A stretch of 30,444 bases of DNA from SCGC-AAA252-I15 sp043822165 (GTDB lineage: Archaea; Altiarchaeota; Altiarchaeia; IMC4; SCGC-AAA252-I15). The position numbers were made by a program, and so were the translations under genes. The stretch lies in assembly GCA_043822165.1 (NCBI GenBank), contig JBDRCA010000161.1, positions 1 through 30,444 of the forward strand. The letters run 5' to 3'. The stretch's first letter is position 1. Every line of letters starts with the position of its first letter. The notes beneath the pieces are model-generated. The model was not told the origin of the DNA. It saw nothing but the letters and a program-made list of their open reading frames with translations, and ran no database searches. Below are positions 7,991-15,178 of the stretch, one piece after another.

Positions 7991-9129
7991 AGGTACTCCA
8001 GTTGCGTTATGAGTGCGTCCCACGTCGGGTACTCCCAGACCAGCGCCGGCTTGAATCCTTTCTCCTTCAGGTTCCCTGCGATTTCCTCGACAATCCAGGG
8101 AGCAGTGAGGACGCGGAGCCTTCGCTTATCAACTTCGATGAATTTTCCGGGAACCCCGTATTCGGCAGAGATTCGCTCCGCGAGCCGGGAGACTCTGCCG
8201 GAAAGCTTACGCCGCAGGCTGAGCTTCATTTCCTCCAGCTTTTTGTTGTAGCCGAAGGATGGCGTAAGCTCGGGAAGGTAAACTACTCCCCGGAAGAGTA
8301 TTCCTTCCTCGTCGACGATGTCGTAGGGTTTCTTTACGTTACGTGCCCGCCGCCTTATCCTGCGCCCCACCTGAATCCTGTCCTTGAGCTTCACAGTGCA
8401 ATAGTGGACTGAAAGGCTTGTCTCCTTCGCGCAGTAGGAGAGAATTCTGCCTGCAGCTTCCTCGCTCCCCGCCGCAGCCGAGGACTCGTCGTCTTTAGCG
8501 TACAAGCCGAAATGCGCCAGAGCCTGCTGGTTCGTCTCCGAGACCTCGAGCTCGTTTATGTTTATGAAGGATGCACCGGCCTCGTCCAAGTAGTCTATGA
8601 GCTTGAATGCCTCAGCCTCTCTGCCGGGGACGGCAGGTATCTCGCAGCCCACCTTCCAGTCGAACCCCAAGGCAACGCGGATGTTATCCCAGTCCCGCCT
8701 TATGGGGTGGAAGCGTATCTCATCCAAGCCGGCGCGGCGGAGCCGTGCAAGATTCCTCTCGGATGCTAGAGAGCCGGGAGTATACAAGTGAATGTGGAAT
8801 TCTTCGCCGAACTCTTTCTTAAGCATCCGAATGTACTGGAGTGTGCGCGAAAGTCTGACAAGCGGGTCTCCGCCCGTGAAACCCGCTCCTTTCGCATCGC
8901 AGAGCCTCGCCTCCTCGACGATGTCTTTCGGGTGGCTAACCCACCACTCGTTGGCGACGACAACATCCCGCCGCCTGCGGCGCTTGGAAAGCGGGCAGTA
9001 GAAGCATCTGCGCATGCAGAGGCCTGTCGCGAACAAGACAAGCTTCCTACCCTGAACGCAAAGCCTGCAGCCTTCCGGCACCCTGCCGACTACCTTCGAG
9101 TAGTATGGCGTGTCAACAATCTTGCGCAT
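7987..9129 (-). CDS. Radical SAM protein, COG2108-like
   Basis: This 380-residue protein has the radical SAM cluster motif CxxxCxxC at C38, C42 and C45 (GLCMRRCFYC), followed by 'GAGFTGGDPL' as the SAM-contacting GGE-type motif. A second pair, C21/C24 (GCRLC), precedes it, and the opening 'EGCRLCVQGRKLVLFATGLC' is what I recall of the archaeal COG2108 family, described as related to pyruvate-formate-lyase activases. The C-terminal about 130 residues are basic and may bind RNA or a protein partner. The substrate is unknown in the family. The gene is monocistronic: a TATA-like AATATT region lies just upstream of the start, and the next gene on that side is the divergent zinc-ribbon microprotein 83 nt away. 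Fold is certain; family placement is from memory. Confidence 0.85.
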   Translation of the reverse strand: MRKIVDTPYYSKVVGRVPEGCRLCVQGRKLVLFATGLCMRRCFYCPLSKRRRRRDVVVANEWWVSHPKDIVEEARLCDAKGAGFTGGDPLVRLSRTLQYIRMLKKEFGEEFHIHLYTPGSLASERNLARLRRAGLDEIRFHPIRRDWDNIRVALGFDWKVGCEIPAVPGREAEAFKLIDYLDEAGASFININELEVSETNQQALAHFGLYAKDDESSAAAGSEEAAGRILSYCAKETSLSVHYCTVKLKDRIQVGRRIRRRARNVKKPYDIVDEEGILFRGVVYLPELTPSFGYNKKLEEMKLSLRRKLSGRVSRLAERISAEYGVPGKFIEVDKRRLRVLTAPWIVEEIAGNLKEKGFKPALVWEYPTWDALITQLEYL

Positions 9130-9212
9130 TCTGGTAGAAACTTAATGATTCTTCAGGAATATTAAGGTATTTACACGCATCTTGCATAGGATATTCTATA
9201 GGAGGGAAAATA

Positions 9213-9356
9213 TTGGTGTACGATTTCACGGGATGTGATGTTGACATACTGTGCGAGTACTGCGTGAATCGCGGGACAGTAATATGCAAGTTCTGCGGAG
9301 GCAGCGTGGAAGAGGGAGAAGACGAAGCCAGCCTTAACGTTAGATTATCTTTCTAG
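9213..9356 (+). CDS. 47-residue zinc-ribbon microprotein
   Basis: A short frame from TTG at 9213 to TAG at 9354-9356 encodes 47 residues. The best support is a strong ribosome binding site, GGAGG at 9201-9205, spaced 7 nt from the TTG; a GTG at 9216 is the alternative start. The product contains CEYC, seven residues, then CKFCGG: two CxxC knuckles (C14/C17 and C25/C28), the layout of a minimal zinc ribbon. An acidic tail (EEGEDE) follows. It lies between the radical SAM gene (divergent) and rnfB (convergent), and its last 12 nt overlap the rnfB 3' end on the other strand. No function can be assigned; a regulator, RNA-binding or chaperone-type microprotein is possible. It is absent from any annotation with a 60-residue cut-off. 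Confidence 0.62.
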   Translation: MVYDFTGCDVDILCEYCVNRGTVICKFCGGSVEEGEDEASLNVRLSF

Positions 9357-10142
9357 TTTGCTTATGCACTTGGTGGGACAGACTTGCGCGCACTTTCCGA
9401 CGTTGTTGCACTTCGGGTATTCGATGCGCGAGAGATTATCGTTTACCGAGCACGCCTGGTTCGGGCAGTTTTTAACGCATAGTCCGCAGCCGATGCAGCC
9501 TGACTCGCAGACTTTCCGGACGTCGGCGCCCTTGTCCTTTGACATGCAAAGCACGTGAAACTTTTTATCCTTCGGGGTAAGATATACGATGTGTTTCGGG
9601 CAGGCTTTCGCGCACAAACCGCACGCAGTACACTTTGCGGGGTCAACCACTGGAAGATTATCAAGCCCCATGGAGAGCGCCCCGAACTTGCATGCTCTCA
9701 CACAGTCACCGAAGCCTAAGCAGCCGTAAGCGCAAGCCTTCTGGCCGCTGCCTAGCAAAGCAGCCTGCGCGCACGAGGCAACGCCGGTGTAGGCGAAGCG
9801 GTCCTTGCAGTGGACTCCGCCGCCGCAGTGCACCGTGGAAACCATTATCTCGACTTTAGGTACTGAGACATCAAGAATCCTTGCAATCTGCTTGTGAGTG
9901 TCAGCACCCCCCGGCGCGCACGCATTCACAGGAGCATTCCCCTCCAACACCGCCTCAGAGTAAACCTTGCAGCCTGAGTGCCCGCAAGCCGCACAATTAA
10001 AGCCGGGAAGCGCAGCCTCGACTTTCTTGGCGCGCTCATCAACCGGAACGTGAAAACGACGGCTCGCATACGCAAGAGCCGCTCCGAATGCCAGTCCCAG
10101 GCCGACCATCAATCCAGCCGAAGCAATTATCGTCGAAACCAT
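9345..10142 (-). CDS. rnfB: Electron transport complex subunit RnfB (ferredoxin-rich)
   Basis: RnfB is the peripheral iron-sulfur subunit that takes electrons from reduced ferredoxin and feeds the Rnf complex. The 265-residue protein starts with one membrane helix (about 4-26), followed by the RnfB-specific cluster domain 'LPGFNCAACGHSGC' with its distal Cys in 'NACAPGG'. A cysteine-rich region (CGGGVHCK, 'ACAYGCLGFGDCVRAC') and classical 4Fe-4S ferredoxin motifs follow: 'CTACGLCAKACP', 'CIGCGLCVKNCP' and 'CNNVGKCAQVCP'. It is the last gene of the rnf operon, starting 1 nt after the rnfA stop, and converges with the zinc-ribbon microprotein with a 12-nt overlap. Length and domain order are normal for archaeal and clostridial RnfB. 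Confidence 0.95.
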   Translation of the reverse strand: MVSTIIASAGLMVGLGLAFGAALAYASRRFHVPVDERAKKVEAALPGFNCAACGHSGCKVYSEAVLEGNAPVNACAPGGADTHKQIARILDVSVPKVEIMVSTVHCGGGVHCKDRFAYTGVASCAQAALLGSGQKACAYGCLGFGDCVRACKFGALSMGLDNLPVVDPAKCTACGLCAKACPKHIVYLTPKDKKFHVLCMSKDKGADVRKVCESGCIGCGLCVKNCPNQACSVNDNLSRIEYPKCNNVGKCAQVCPTKCISKLER

Positions 10143-10143
10143 T

Positions 10144-10724
10144 TTAAATCTTTATCATCCCCGAAAACCCTAGAAACGACAAGGCGAGAATGCCCGCCGT
10201 AATGAAGGCGATTGGAAGACCGTGAAGCGACTCAGGCACGGAAGAAAACTCAAGCCTCTCCCGGATACCTGACATTATCACTAAAGCCAGCGAAAACCCT
10301 ACTCCGGCACCCAAGCCGTGCACCAGGCTTTCCAGGAAACCGTAGTCTTTCGTGAAGTTGAGGAGCACGACGCCCAGTATCGCGCAGTTCGTGGTGATAG
10401 GGGAAGGTAAATCCCGAGCGCGTTGAAGAGCGCCTTGCTTTTCCGCCGGATTACTGCTTCGACGAACTGGACGAGGGAGGCGATGACGAGGATGAATGCG
10501 ATGGTCTTGAGGAACTCAAGCCCATAAGGCTTCAGGAAAAACTCGGTTATAACGTATCCCGCGGTAGAGGACAGCGTCATGACGAAGACTACGGCTGCGC
10601 CCATCCCCAATGCAGGACCCGTCTTCTTGGAGACACCCAAGAAAGGGCATATCCCGAGAATCCTCGCCAACACGAAGTTGTTCACGAAAATCGCGCTCAC
10701 CAGTATCGTTAGAAGCCCCGTCAT
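10144..10724 (-). CDS. rnfA: Electron transport complex subunit RnfA, interrupted by a one-base frameshift
   Basis: RnfA is one of the two related six-helix membrane subunits (with RnfE) that hold an intramembrane iron-sulfur centre. The N-terminal part (10724 to about 10399) contains the hallmark 'NNFVLARILGICPFLGVSK'. After 'ALGIYLPL' the frame is lost. In the next frame the sequence continues as expected with ITTNCAILG, the second conserved Cys motif, and then 'FTKDYGFLESLVHGLGAGVG' to 'FLGFSGMIKI'. One missing base between 10398 and 10399 explains this: restoring it gives CTN-ATC-ACC-ACG and a 193-residue protein, the normal RnfA length. No slippery heptamer is present at the site. The ATG overlaps the rnfE stop by 4 nt. 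A sequencing or assembly error is likelier than a real null allele, because both halves are well conserved. Confidence 0.9.
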
Positions 10725-11329
10725 TTCATAAACCTCCGAAACCTCTTGGACGCGCCTAAAAGAAGCCCGAGCGTCAGGAACGCTCCGGGAGAAATAATCA
10801 TCGCGGATGCGCCCGCAATCGGGAGAGACATGAGTGTTGAGCCGGCAAACACTATGGAGCCGGTGCCCAAAAGCTCTCTTACGAAGCCGAGGACGAGAAG
10901 CGCCAAGATGAATCCTGCGCCCATTCCCGCAGCATCAAGGATTGAAAGCGACACCGGTTTTTTTGATGCGAACGCCTCGACTCGCCCCAACACGATGCAG
11001 TTTACGACAATCAGGGGTATGAAAATCCCGAGACGGCTGCTAAGCGCCGGAGCGTATGCTGCCATGTAAAGTTCCGCGACAGTCACGAAGGTCGCGATGA
11101 TGAGTATGAATACTGGAATCCTTATTTGCCGGGGAATCTTCTCCTTGAAGACGGAGACCAGCAGACTGGATGAGACTAGGACGAAGAACGTTGCGGCGCC
11201 CATGCCCAACGCGTTCTCAACGGAAGTCGTAACCGCAAGCGTCGGGCACAAACCCAACACGAGCGTGAAAATCGGGTTCTGCGCGAACACGCCCTTCGTG
11301 AACTCGTATAAACTCGATTTAGAGGCCAT
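10721..11329 (-). CDS. rnfE: Electron transport complex subunit RnfE
   Basis: RnfE is a six-helix membrane subunit of the Rnf complex, paralogous to RnfA and NqrD/E. The 202-residue protein has 'NPIFTLVLGLCPTLAVTTS' near the N terminus and 'IPLIVVNCIVLGRVEAFAS' in the middle, which supply the two cysteines that coordinate the intramembrane cluster. It ends with 'GAFLTLGLLLGASKRF'. I chose the ATG at 11329 over the in-frame TTG at 11338 because a full GGAGGTGA site at 11339-11346 (minus strand) lies 9 nt before the ATG but directly abuts the TTG. The start overlaps the rnfG 3' end by 11 nt and the stop overlaps rnfA by 4 nt, so translation is probably coupled. Confidence 0.94.
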   Translation of the reverse strand: MASKSSLYEFTKGVFAQNPIFTLVLGLCPTLAVTTSVENALGMGAATFFVLVSSSLLVSVFKEKIPRQIRIPVFILIIATFVTVAELYMAAYAPALSSRLGIFIPLIVVNCIVLGRVEAFASKKPVSLSILDAAGMGAGFILALLVLGFVRELLGTGSIVFAGSTLMSLPIAGASAMIISPGAFLTLGLLLGASKRFRRFMK

Positions 11330-11888
11330 CTGCTTCAATCACCTCCATCATATCGGATACGCCCTTAAACAAGCCCTCGGAGACCGCCGTAGACGAGACA
11401 GTCGCGCCGGTTATGGCATCAACGCTGCCGCCATACTTGGAAAGCCTGAGGTGGACGCCTCGTTTACCCTCGAACTGGGCCATGAACCAAGGCTTGTCTT
11501 CGCCGACCCTGACTTCGGCTATGCGGGCGCCAAGACCAGGCGTCTCCTGCTGGCCCAAGACTTTCGCACCCAATACCGTGCCGTCACCGTCAACGCCGAC
11601 TAAAACCTCGATGACGCTCGAATACCCTGCAGATTCCACGGTGAATGCGTAGCCGACAAACTTGTCTCCCGCGTATCCTGCAAAATACGTCTGGTTGCCG
11701 GGAGCATTCCTTAGCGTGAAGTCGGATGCCTCGGGCAGAACCTGCGTCAGGGAGTTTTTCAGTTCCTCGTCTTTTATGAAATCTATCCTCGGCTTTGTCG
11801 TAGTGTATGCTGCGCCCAGTATTATCCCGCACAATCCCGCGACCAACGCCAGAGTCATAGCCTGGCGCAATAATCCGTTCCCGTTCAT
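11319..11888 (-). CDS. rnfG: Electron transport complex subunit RnfG (FMN-binding)
   Basis: RnfG carries a covalently bound FMN on the outer side of the membrane. The 189-residue protein has one N-terminal membrane helix (about 9-29) followed by the FMN-binding domain. Key motifs are 'GQQETPGLGARI' (about 112-123) and 'DAITGATVSSTAVSEG' (157-171), in which TGAT at 160-163 matches the S/T-G-A-T flavinylation site with Thr163 as acceptor. ApbE is encoded at 7004-7990. The gene overlaps rnfD by 4 nt (ATGA) and rnfE by 11 nt. Length is typical for RnfG. Confidence 0.95.
   Translation of the reverse strand: MNGNGLLRQAMTLALVAGLCGIILGAAYTTTKPRIDFIKDEELKNSLTQVLPEASDFTLRNAPGNQTYFAGYAGDKFVGYAFTVESAGYSSVIEVLVGVDGDGTVLGAKVLGQQETPGLGARIAEVRVGEDKPWFMAQFEGKRGVHLRLSKYGGSVDAITGATVSSTAVSEGLFKGVSDMMEVIEADGL
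11339..11346 (-). promoter_or_regulatory. Ribosome binding site of rnfE
   Basis: GGAGGTGA on the minus strand is a perfect complement to the archaeal 16S rRNA 3' end. It lies inside the rnfG 3' coding region, 9 nt before the rnfE ATG at 11329, and settles the start codon choice. Confidence 0.75.
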
Positions 11889-12901
11889 GTCCCGAACCTC
11901 CTGGGCCGAATGTACCTATCGATTAAGGGCGTTACCGCGTTCATGAGAAGTATAGAGTAGGTTATACCTTCCGGTGGTCCGCCGTAGAAGCGGATGAGCA
12001 CAGTTATTAGTCCGCACCCCGCAGCGAATGCTATCCTGCCATTCTTTGTCGTGGGCGTTGTAACGTAGTCTGTTGCCATGAAGAACGCGCCAAGCATGAG
12101 GCCGCCGGATAGTACGTGGAGCAGCGGGTCCTGGCCGAGCGCGGCGGACAAGACGAAGACTGTGCCGGCAAAGCATGCTGGAATCTGCCAGTCAATGATC
12201 TTTAATGCGATAAGGATTAGTCCTCCAAGGAGTATGAGAAGCGCCGAGGTTTCGCCGAGGCTTCCCCCGACCGAGCCGAAAAACAGACTGGAGTACGCTG
12301 CTTTCTTCGACCCGACGCCTGCCATGAAAGATGATACACCCTCTATCCTCCACATCTGAGCCGATGTCGCGGAAGTCACTGCGTCAATTTTACCCTTCAA
12401 TGCAAGGGGAGTCGCCGCCGTAACGGCGTCCGCATGACCCATCCACGCCACAGAGCCTACGGAGACTACTGCAGGCCAGCCCGTCAAGAGAACTGGCCAG
12501 GATGCGAGAAGAAACGCGCGCCCCACGAGGGCGGGATTGAATATGTTGGCGCCAAGCCCTCCGAAGGCTTGTTTGGCGATAGCGATTGCGATGAATGAGC
12601 CGACTACCGGAATCCATAAGGGGACGTGAGGCGGCAAAGTCAGAGCCAGGAGCAACCCAGTCAAAAGCGCGCTTCCGTCGTAGACTGATACTTTCCGCCC
12701 CATAGCCTTGTTGCAGACTGCCTCGAAGAATACCGCGGACGCGCATGACGCTAATATGACGTAGAGTGCTCTTAGGCCGAAGAAGTAGACACCTGCGGCT
12801 GTCGTCGGGAGGAGCGCCAGGACTACCGCCAGCATTATTTTTTGCGTCGTGTTTTTCGAGAACATGTGAGGCGAGACTCGGACGGAGAATTTTTTAGTCA
12901 T
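11885..12901 (-). CDS. rnfD: Electron transport complex subunit RnfD
   Basis: RnfD is an integral membrane subunit that carries a covalent FMN and is homologous to NqrB. The start at 12901 (MTKKFSVRVSPHMFSKN) is chosen because it forms the ATGA overlap with the rnfC stop and matches the family N terminus 'SPH'; an upstream in-frame start at 13024 would lie inside rnfC and add 41 non-homologous residues. The 338-residue protein shows many helices and the motifs 'YDGSALLTGLLLALTLPP', 'GGLGANIFNPALVGRAF' and 'ATDYVTTPTTKNGR'. The flavinylation region reads DAVTAATPLA (TAAT at 161-164) rather than the common SGAT. A second similar motif, DAVTSAT (TSAT at 176-179), follows 15 residues later, so the modified Thr may be 164 or 179. 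Confidence 0.94.
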   Translation of the reverse strand: MTKKFSVRVSPHMFSKNTTQKIMLAVVLALLPTTAAGVYFFGLRALYVILASCASAVFFEAVCNKAMGRKVSVYDGSALLTGLLLALTLPPHVPLWIPVVGSFIAIAIAKQAFGGLGANIFNPALVGRAFLLASWPVLLTGWPAVVSVGSVAWMGHADAVTAATPLALKGKIDAVTSATSAQMWRIEGVSSFMAGVGSKKAAYSSLFFGSVGGSLGETSALLILLGGLILIALKIIDWQIPACFAGTVFVLSAALGQDPLLHVLSGGLMLGAFFMATDYVTTPTTKNGRIAFAAGCGLITVLIRFYGGPPEGITYSILLMNAVTPLIDRYIRPRRFGT

Positions 12902-14214
12902 TTCTTTTTTCTTTTCTCCTCCATGATTTTCATCTTGCCGTATTTTAGGCGCTGCACGAGATAGCGTTTCGCAGGGCATATGAAGCCGCAGGCGCCGCAC
13001 TCCATGCAGTCTAGTATACCCCACTCTTCAGCGTCCCTTAGTTTTCCTGCCTCGGTAAGGACACTCAGCTGGAATGGGACAAGCGAGTATGGGCAGACTT
13101 CCAGGCATTTGCCGCAACGTATGCACGGACCCTCAAGGGGGTCCTGGAACGCGCCGGCTGCAAAACACGTTACTCCGTTGTTGCCTTTAACCGTTGCGGC
13201 ATCATCCGTCGCCTGGGCGATTCCCATCATGGGGCCGCCCACGAAAAGCTTGCCCGGATCGCCCGCGTATCCGCCGCAAAACTCTATTACGTCAACAAGC
13301 CTTGCCCCGATTTTCGCCCGTATGTTCTTGGGCTCCGCTATCCCGGAGCCAGTGCACGTCAGCACCCTCTCAGTCAAGGGTTTGCCTTCGACTACTGCAT
13401 CATGTATTGCCGCAAGCGTGCCGACGTTTTCAACGACCACGCCGGCATCCAAAGGCAACGCCCCGGAGGGGATTATCCTACCGGTCAAAACCTTCGTGAG
13501 TATTTTCTCAGCGCCCTGAGGATACTTGACTGAAAGAGAAACTATCTCAACGTTGGAGTTATCATTTGCCGCCGAAAGACTGTCCAAACCATCCTTCTTG
13601 TTCTCCTCCACCCCGACGACCGCCTTCTCAACACCCAACGCCCTCATGACAAAATCCATACCAGACAAAATCTTGCTCGGATGCTCAATGAGCAGCCGAT
13701 GGTCGCATGTCAGATACGGCTCGCATTCGGCGGCGTTTACTACGAGAACGTCAATCTTTTTTTCCGGAGGAGGCTTAAGCTTGACGTGAGTGGGGAACAT
13801 GGCGCCCCCCATCCCAACAATACCCGCCTCCCGGACGATTCCCGCGATATCAGCTGGAGAAAGCTTTTCAGGACTCCTTCTTTTTTTCACGCTCTTGTGC
13901 AGCTGGTCTTTCCCGTCCGATGTTATGACGACCGCGGGAACCCTCGTGCCAGAGGGGTGGGGTTTAGCGGCAACTTCCGTGACTTCCCCGGATACTGGCG
14001 CATGAACCGGCGCAGAAACAAACGCCTCCGAATCCCCGACTACCTCGCCGACCAAGACTTTATCGCCGACTGAAACCGTCGGCACGCAAGGCGCCCCTAT
14101 GTGCTGGCTCATCGAGACGTAGACTATACCGGGGGATGACATATCCTCTATCGCCTTGCTCCTAGTCGCCTCCTTGTTATAGCGCGGGTGAACCCCGCCT
14201 GTAAAGGAAAACAT
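12898..14214 (-). CDS. rnfC: Electron transport complex subunit RnfC (NADH-binding, Fe-S)
   Basis: RnfC is the peripheral subunit that binds FMN and NAD(H) and carries two 4Fe-4S clusters. The 438-residue protein begins MFSFTGGVHPRYNKE, followed by the biotinyl-like fold (PVHAPVSGEVTEV), the NuoF-like nucleotide fold ('AGIVGMGGAMFPTHVKL', 'NAAECEPYLTCDHRLL') and, at the C terminus, 'CIRCGKCLEVCP' and 'CMECGACGFICPAK'. I chose ATG 14214 over GTG 14238 because AGGTG lies 5 nt before the ATG. TATA-like bases (CTTTAATAATTAAG, minus strand, about 14240-14253) lie 26-39 nt upstream. It is the first gene of rnfCDGEAB, the bacterial and Methanosarcina gene order. Confidence 0.95.
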   Translation of the reverse strand: MFSFTGGVHPRYNKEATRSKAIEDMSSPGIVYVSMSQHIGAPCVPTVSVGDKVLVGEVVGDSEAFVSAPVHAPVSGEVTEVAAKPHPSGTRVPAVVITSDGKDQLHKSVKKRRSPEKLSPADIAGIVREAGIVGMGGAMFPTHVKLKPPPEKKIDVLVVNAAECEPYLTCDHRLLIEHPSKILSGMDFVMRALGVEKAVVGVEENKKDGLDSLSAANDNSNVEIVSLSVKYPQGAEKILTKVLTGRIIPSGALPLDAGVVVENVGTLAAIHDAVVEGKPLTERVLTCTGSGIAEPKNIRAKIGARLVDVIEFCGGYAGDPGKLFVGGPMMGIAQATDDAATVKGNNGVTCFAAGAFQDPLEGPCIRCGKCLEVCPYSLVPFQLSVLTEAGKLRDAEEWGILDCMECGACGFICPAKRYLVQRLKYGKMKIMEEKRKKK

Positions 14215-14359
14215 GAAAACACCTAACAAATAGGACACTTAATTATTAAAGACGTTGTTTCTTATTGAAATCAGAAGCAAAAAAAGGCTAAGAAATTAAA
14301 CCAGGCGGCAAATGGTACATGCTTAATAAATTAATTGTACATAAACTTACTCCAAAAAA

Positions 14360-15178
14360 ATGTTTAAGATACTCGAAGCACGCGAACTGGCAAAAGACAT
14401 AAAGTACGTGAAAGTCAATGCGCCGGAAGTTGCCGCGCAAGCCAGCGCCGGCCAGTTCATAATACTTAGAGTCGACGAGAGCGGCGAGCGATTCCCGCTT
14501 ACCATCTACGACTACGATGTGGAAGAAGGAAGCGTGAGCATGGTCTTCCTCGAAGTCGGAACCTCCACCCAGAAACTCGGCGAACTCAAGAAAGGCGAAG
14601 CCATCGCAGACTTTCTGGGACCATTAGGCCACCCGTTCAACGTCAAAAAAATCGGGCGCGTAGCCTGCGTCGGGGGCGGAGTCGGCACACCCGCAATCTA
14701 CACGATCGCGAAAGCCCTCAAAAACGCAGGAAACCATGTGACCTCAATCATCGGCGCCAAGACGAAAGAATTGCTCATCCTCGAAGACGAGATGAGAAGC
14801 GTCTCCGACGAACTCAGAGTGGCGACAGACGACGGCTCATACGGCACCAAAGGATTCGTGACCACGATTCTCGGAGATATGCTTTCCGAACTGGACCTAG
14901 TAGTCGCCGTGGGGCCGCTTCCCATGATGAAGGCTGTGGCTGATCTTACCCGCAACAAGGTGAAGACCATCGTGTCCCTAAACCCGATAATGGTCGACGG
15001 CACGGGCATGTGCGGCGGCTGCAGGGTGAGCGTCGCGGGAGAGACGAAGTTCACGTGCGTCGACGGCCCCGACTTTGACGCCCACGAAGTAGATTTTGCA
15101 GAGCTTATGGAACGCAACAGGACGTACGTTTCCGAAGAAAAAAAGTCGCATGAATGCAAGGTGGGTTTAGATGCCTAA
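14360..15178 (+). CDS. nfnA: NfnA: NADH-dependent ferredoxin:NADP+ oxidoreductase small subunit (FAD, 2Fe-2S)
   Basis: With NfnB this forms the electron-bifurcating transhydrogenase that couples NADPH to NADH and ferredoxin; the same family includes sulfide dehydrogenase SudB. The 272-residue protein is a ferredoxin-NADP reductase: a flavin domain with 'RFPLTIYDYD' (about 52-61), an NAD domain with 'CVGGGVGTPAIYTIAKAL' (about 111-128), and a C-terminal 2Fe-2S site in 'GTGMCGGCRVSV' plus 'FTCVDGP'. The ATG follows a T/A-rich leader with no ribosome binding site; a TTAATAAATTAA stretch about 30-40 nt upstream is the likely TATA region. It overlaps nfnB by 8 nt and is divergent from the rnf operon, with 145 nt between starts. 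It could also serve as a partner of a glutamate synthase. Confidence 0.9.
   Translation: MFKILEARELAKDIKYVKVNAPEVAAQASAGQFIILRVDESGERFPLTIYDYDVEEGSVSMVFLEVGTSTQKLGELKKGEAIADFLGPLGHPFNVKKIGRVACVGGGVGTPAIYTIAKALKNAGNHVTSIIGAKTKELLILEDEMRSVSDELRVATDDGSYGTKGFVTTILGDMLSELDLVVAVGPLPMMKAVADLTRNKVKTIVSLNPIMVDGTGMCGGCRVSVAGETKFTCVDGPDFDAHEVDFAELMERNRTYVSEEKKSHECKVGLDA

Noticed and set aside
10390..10410. Programmed ribosomal frameshift in rnfA
   Set aside because: The break lacks a slippery heptamer in the zero frame and I see no evident downstream structure. RnfA is not known to be recoded, so a base error or mutation is simpler.
12902..13024. Longer RnfD start at 13024
   Set aside because: The extra 41 residues are out-of-frame rnfC sequence, are non-hydrophobic and non-homologous, and the ATGA overlap at 12898-12901 fits operon coupling.
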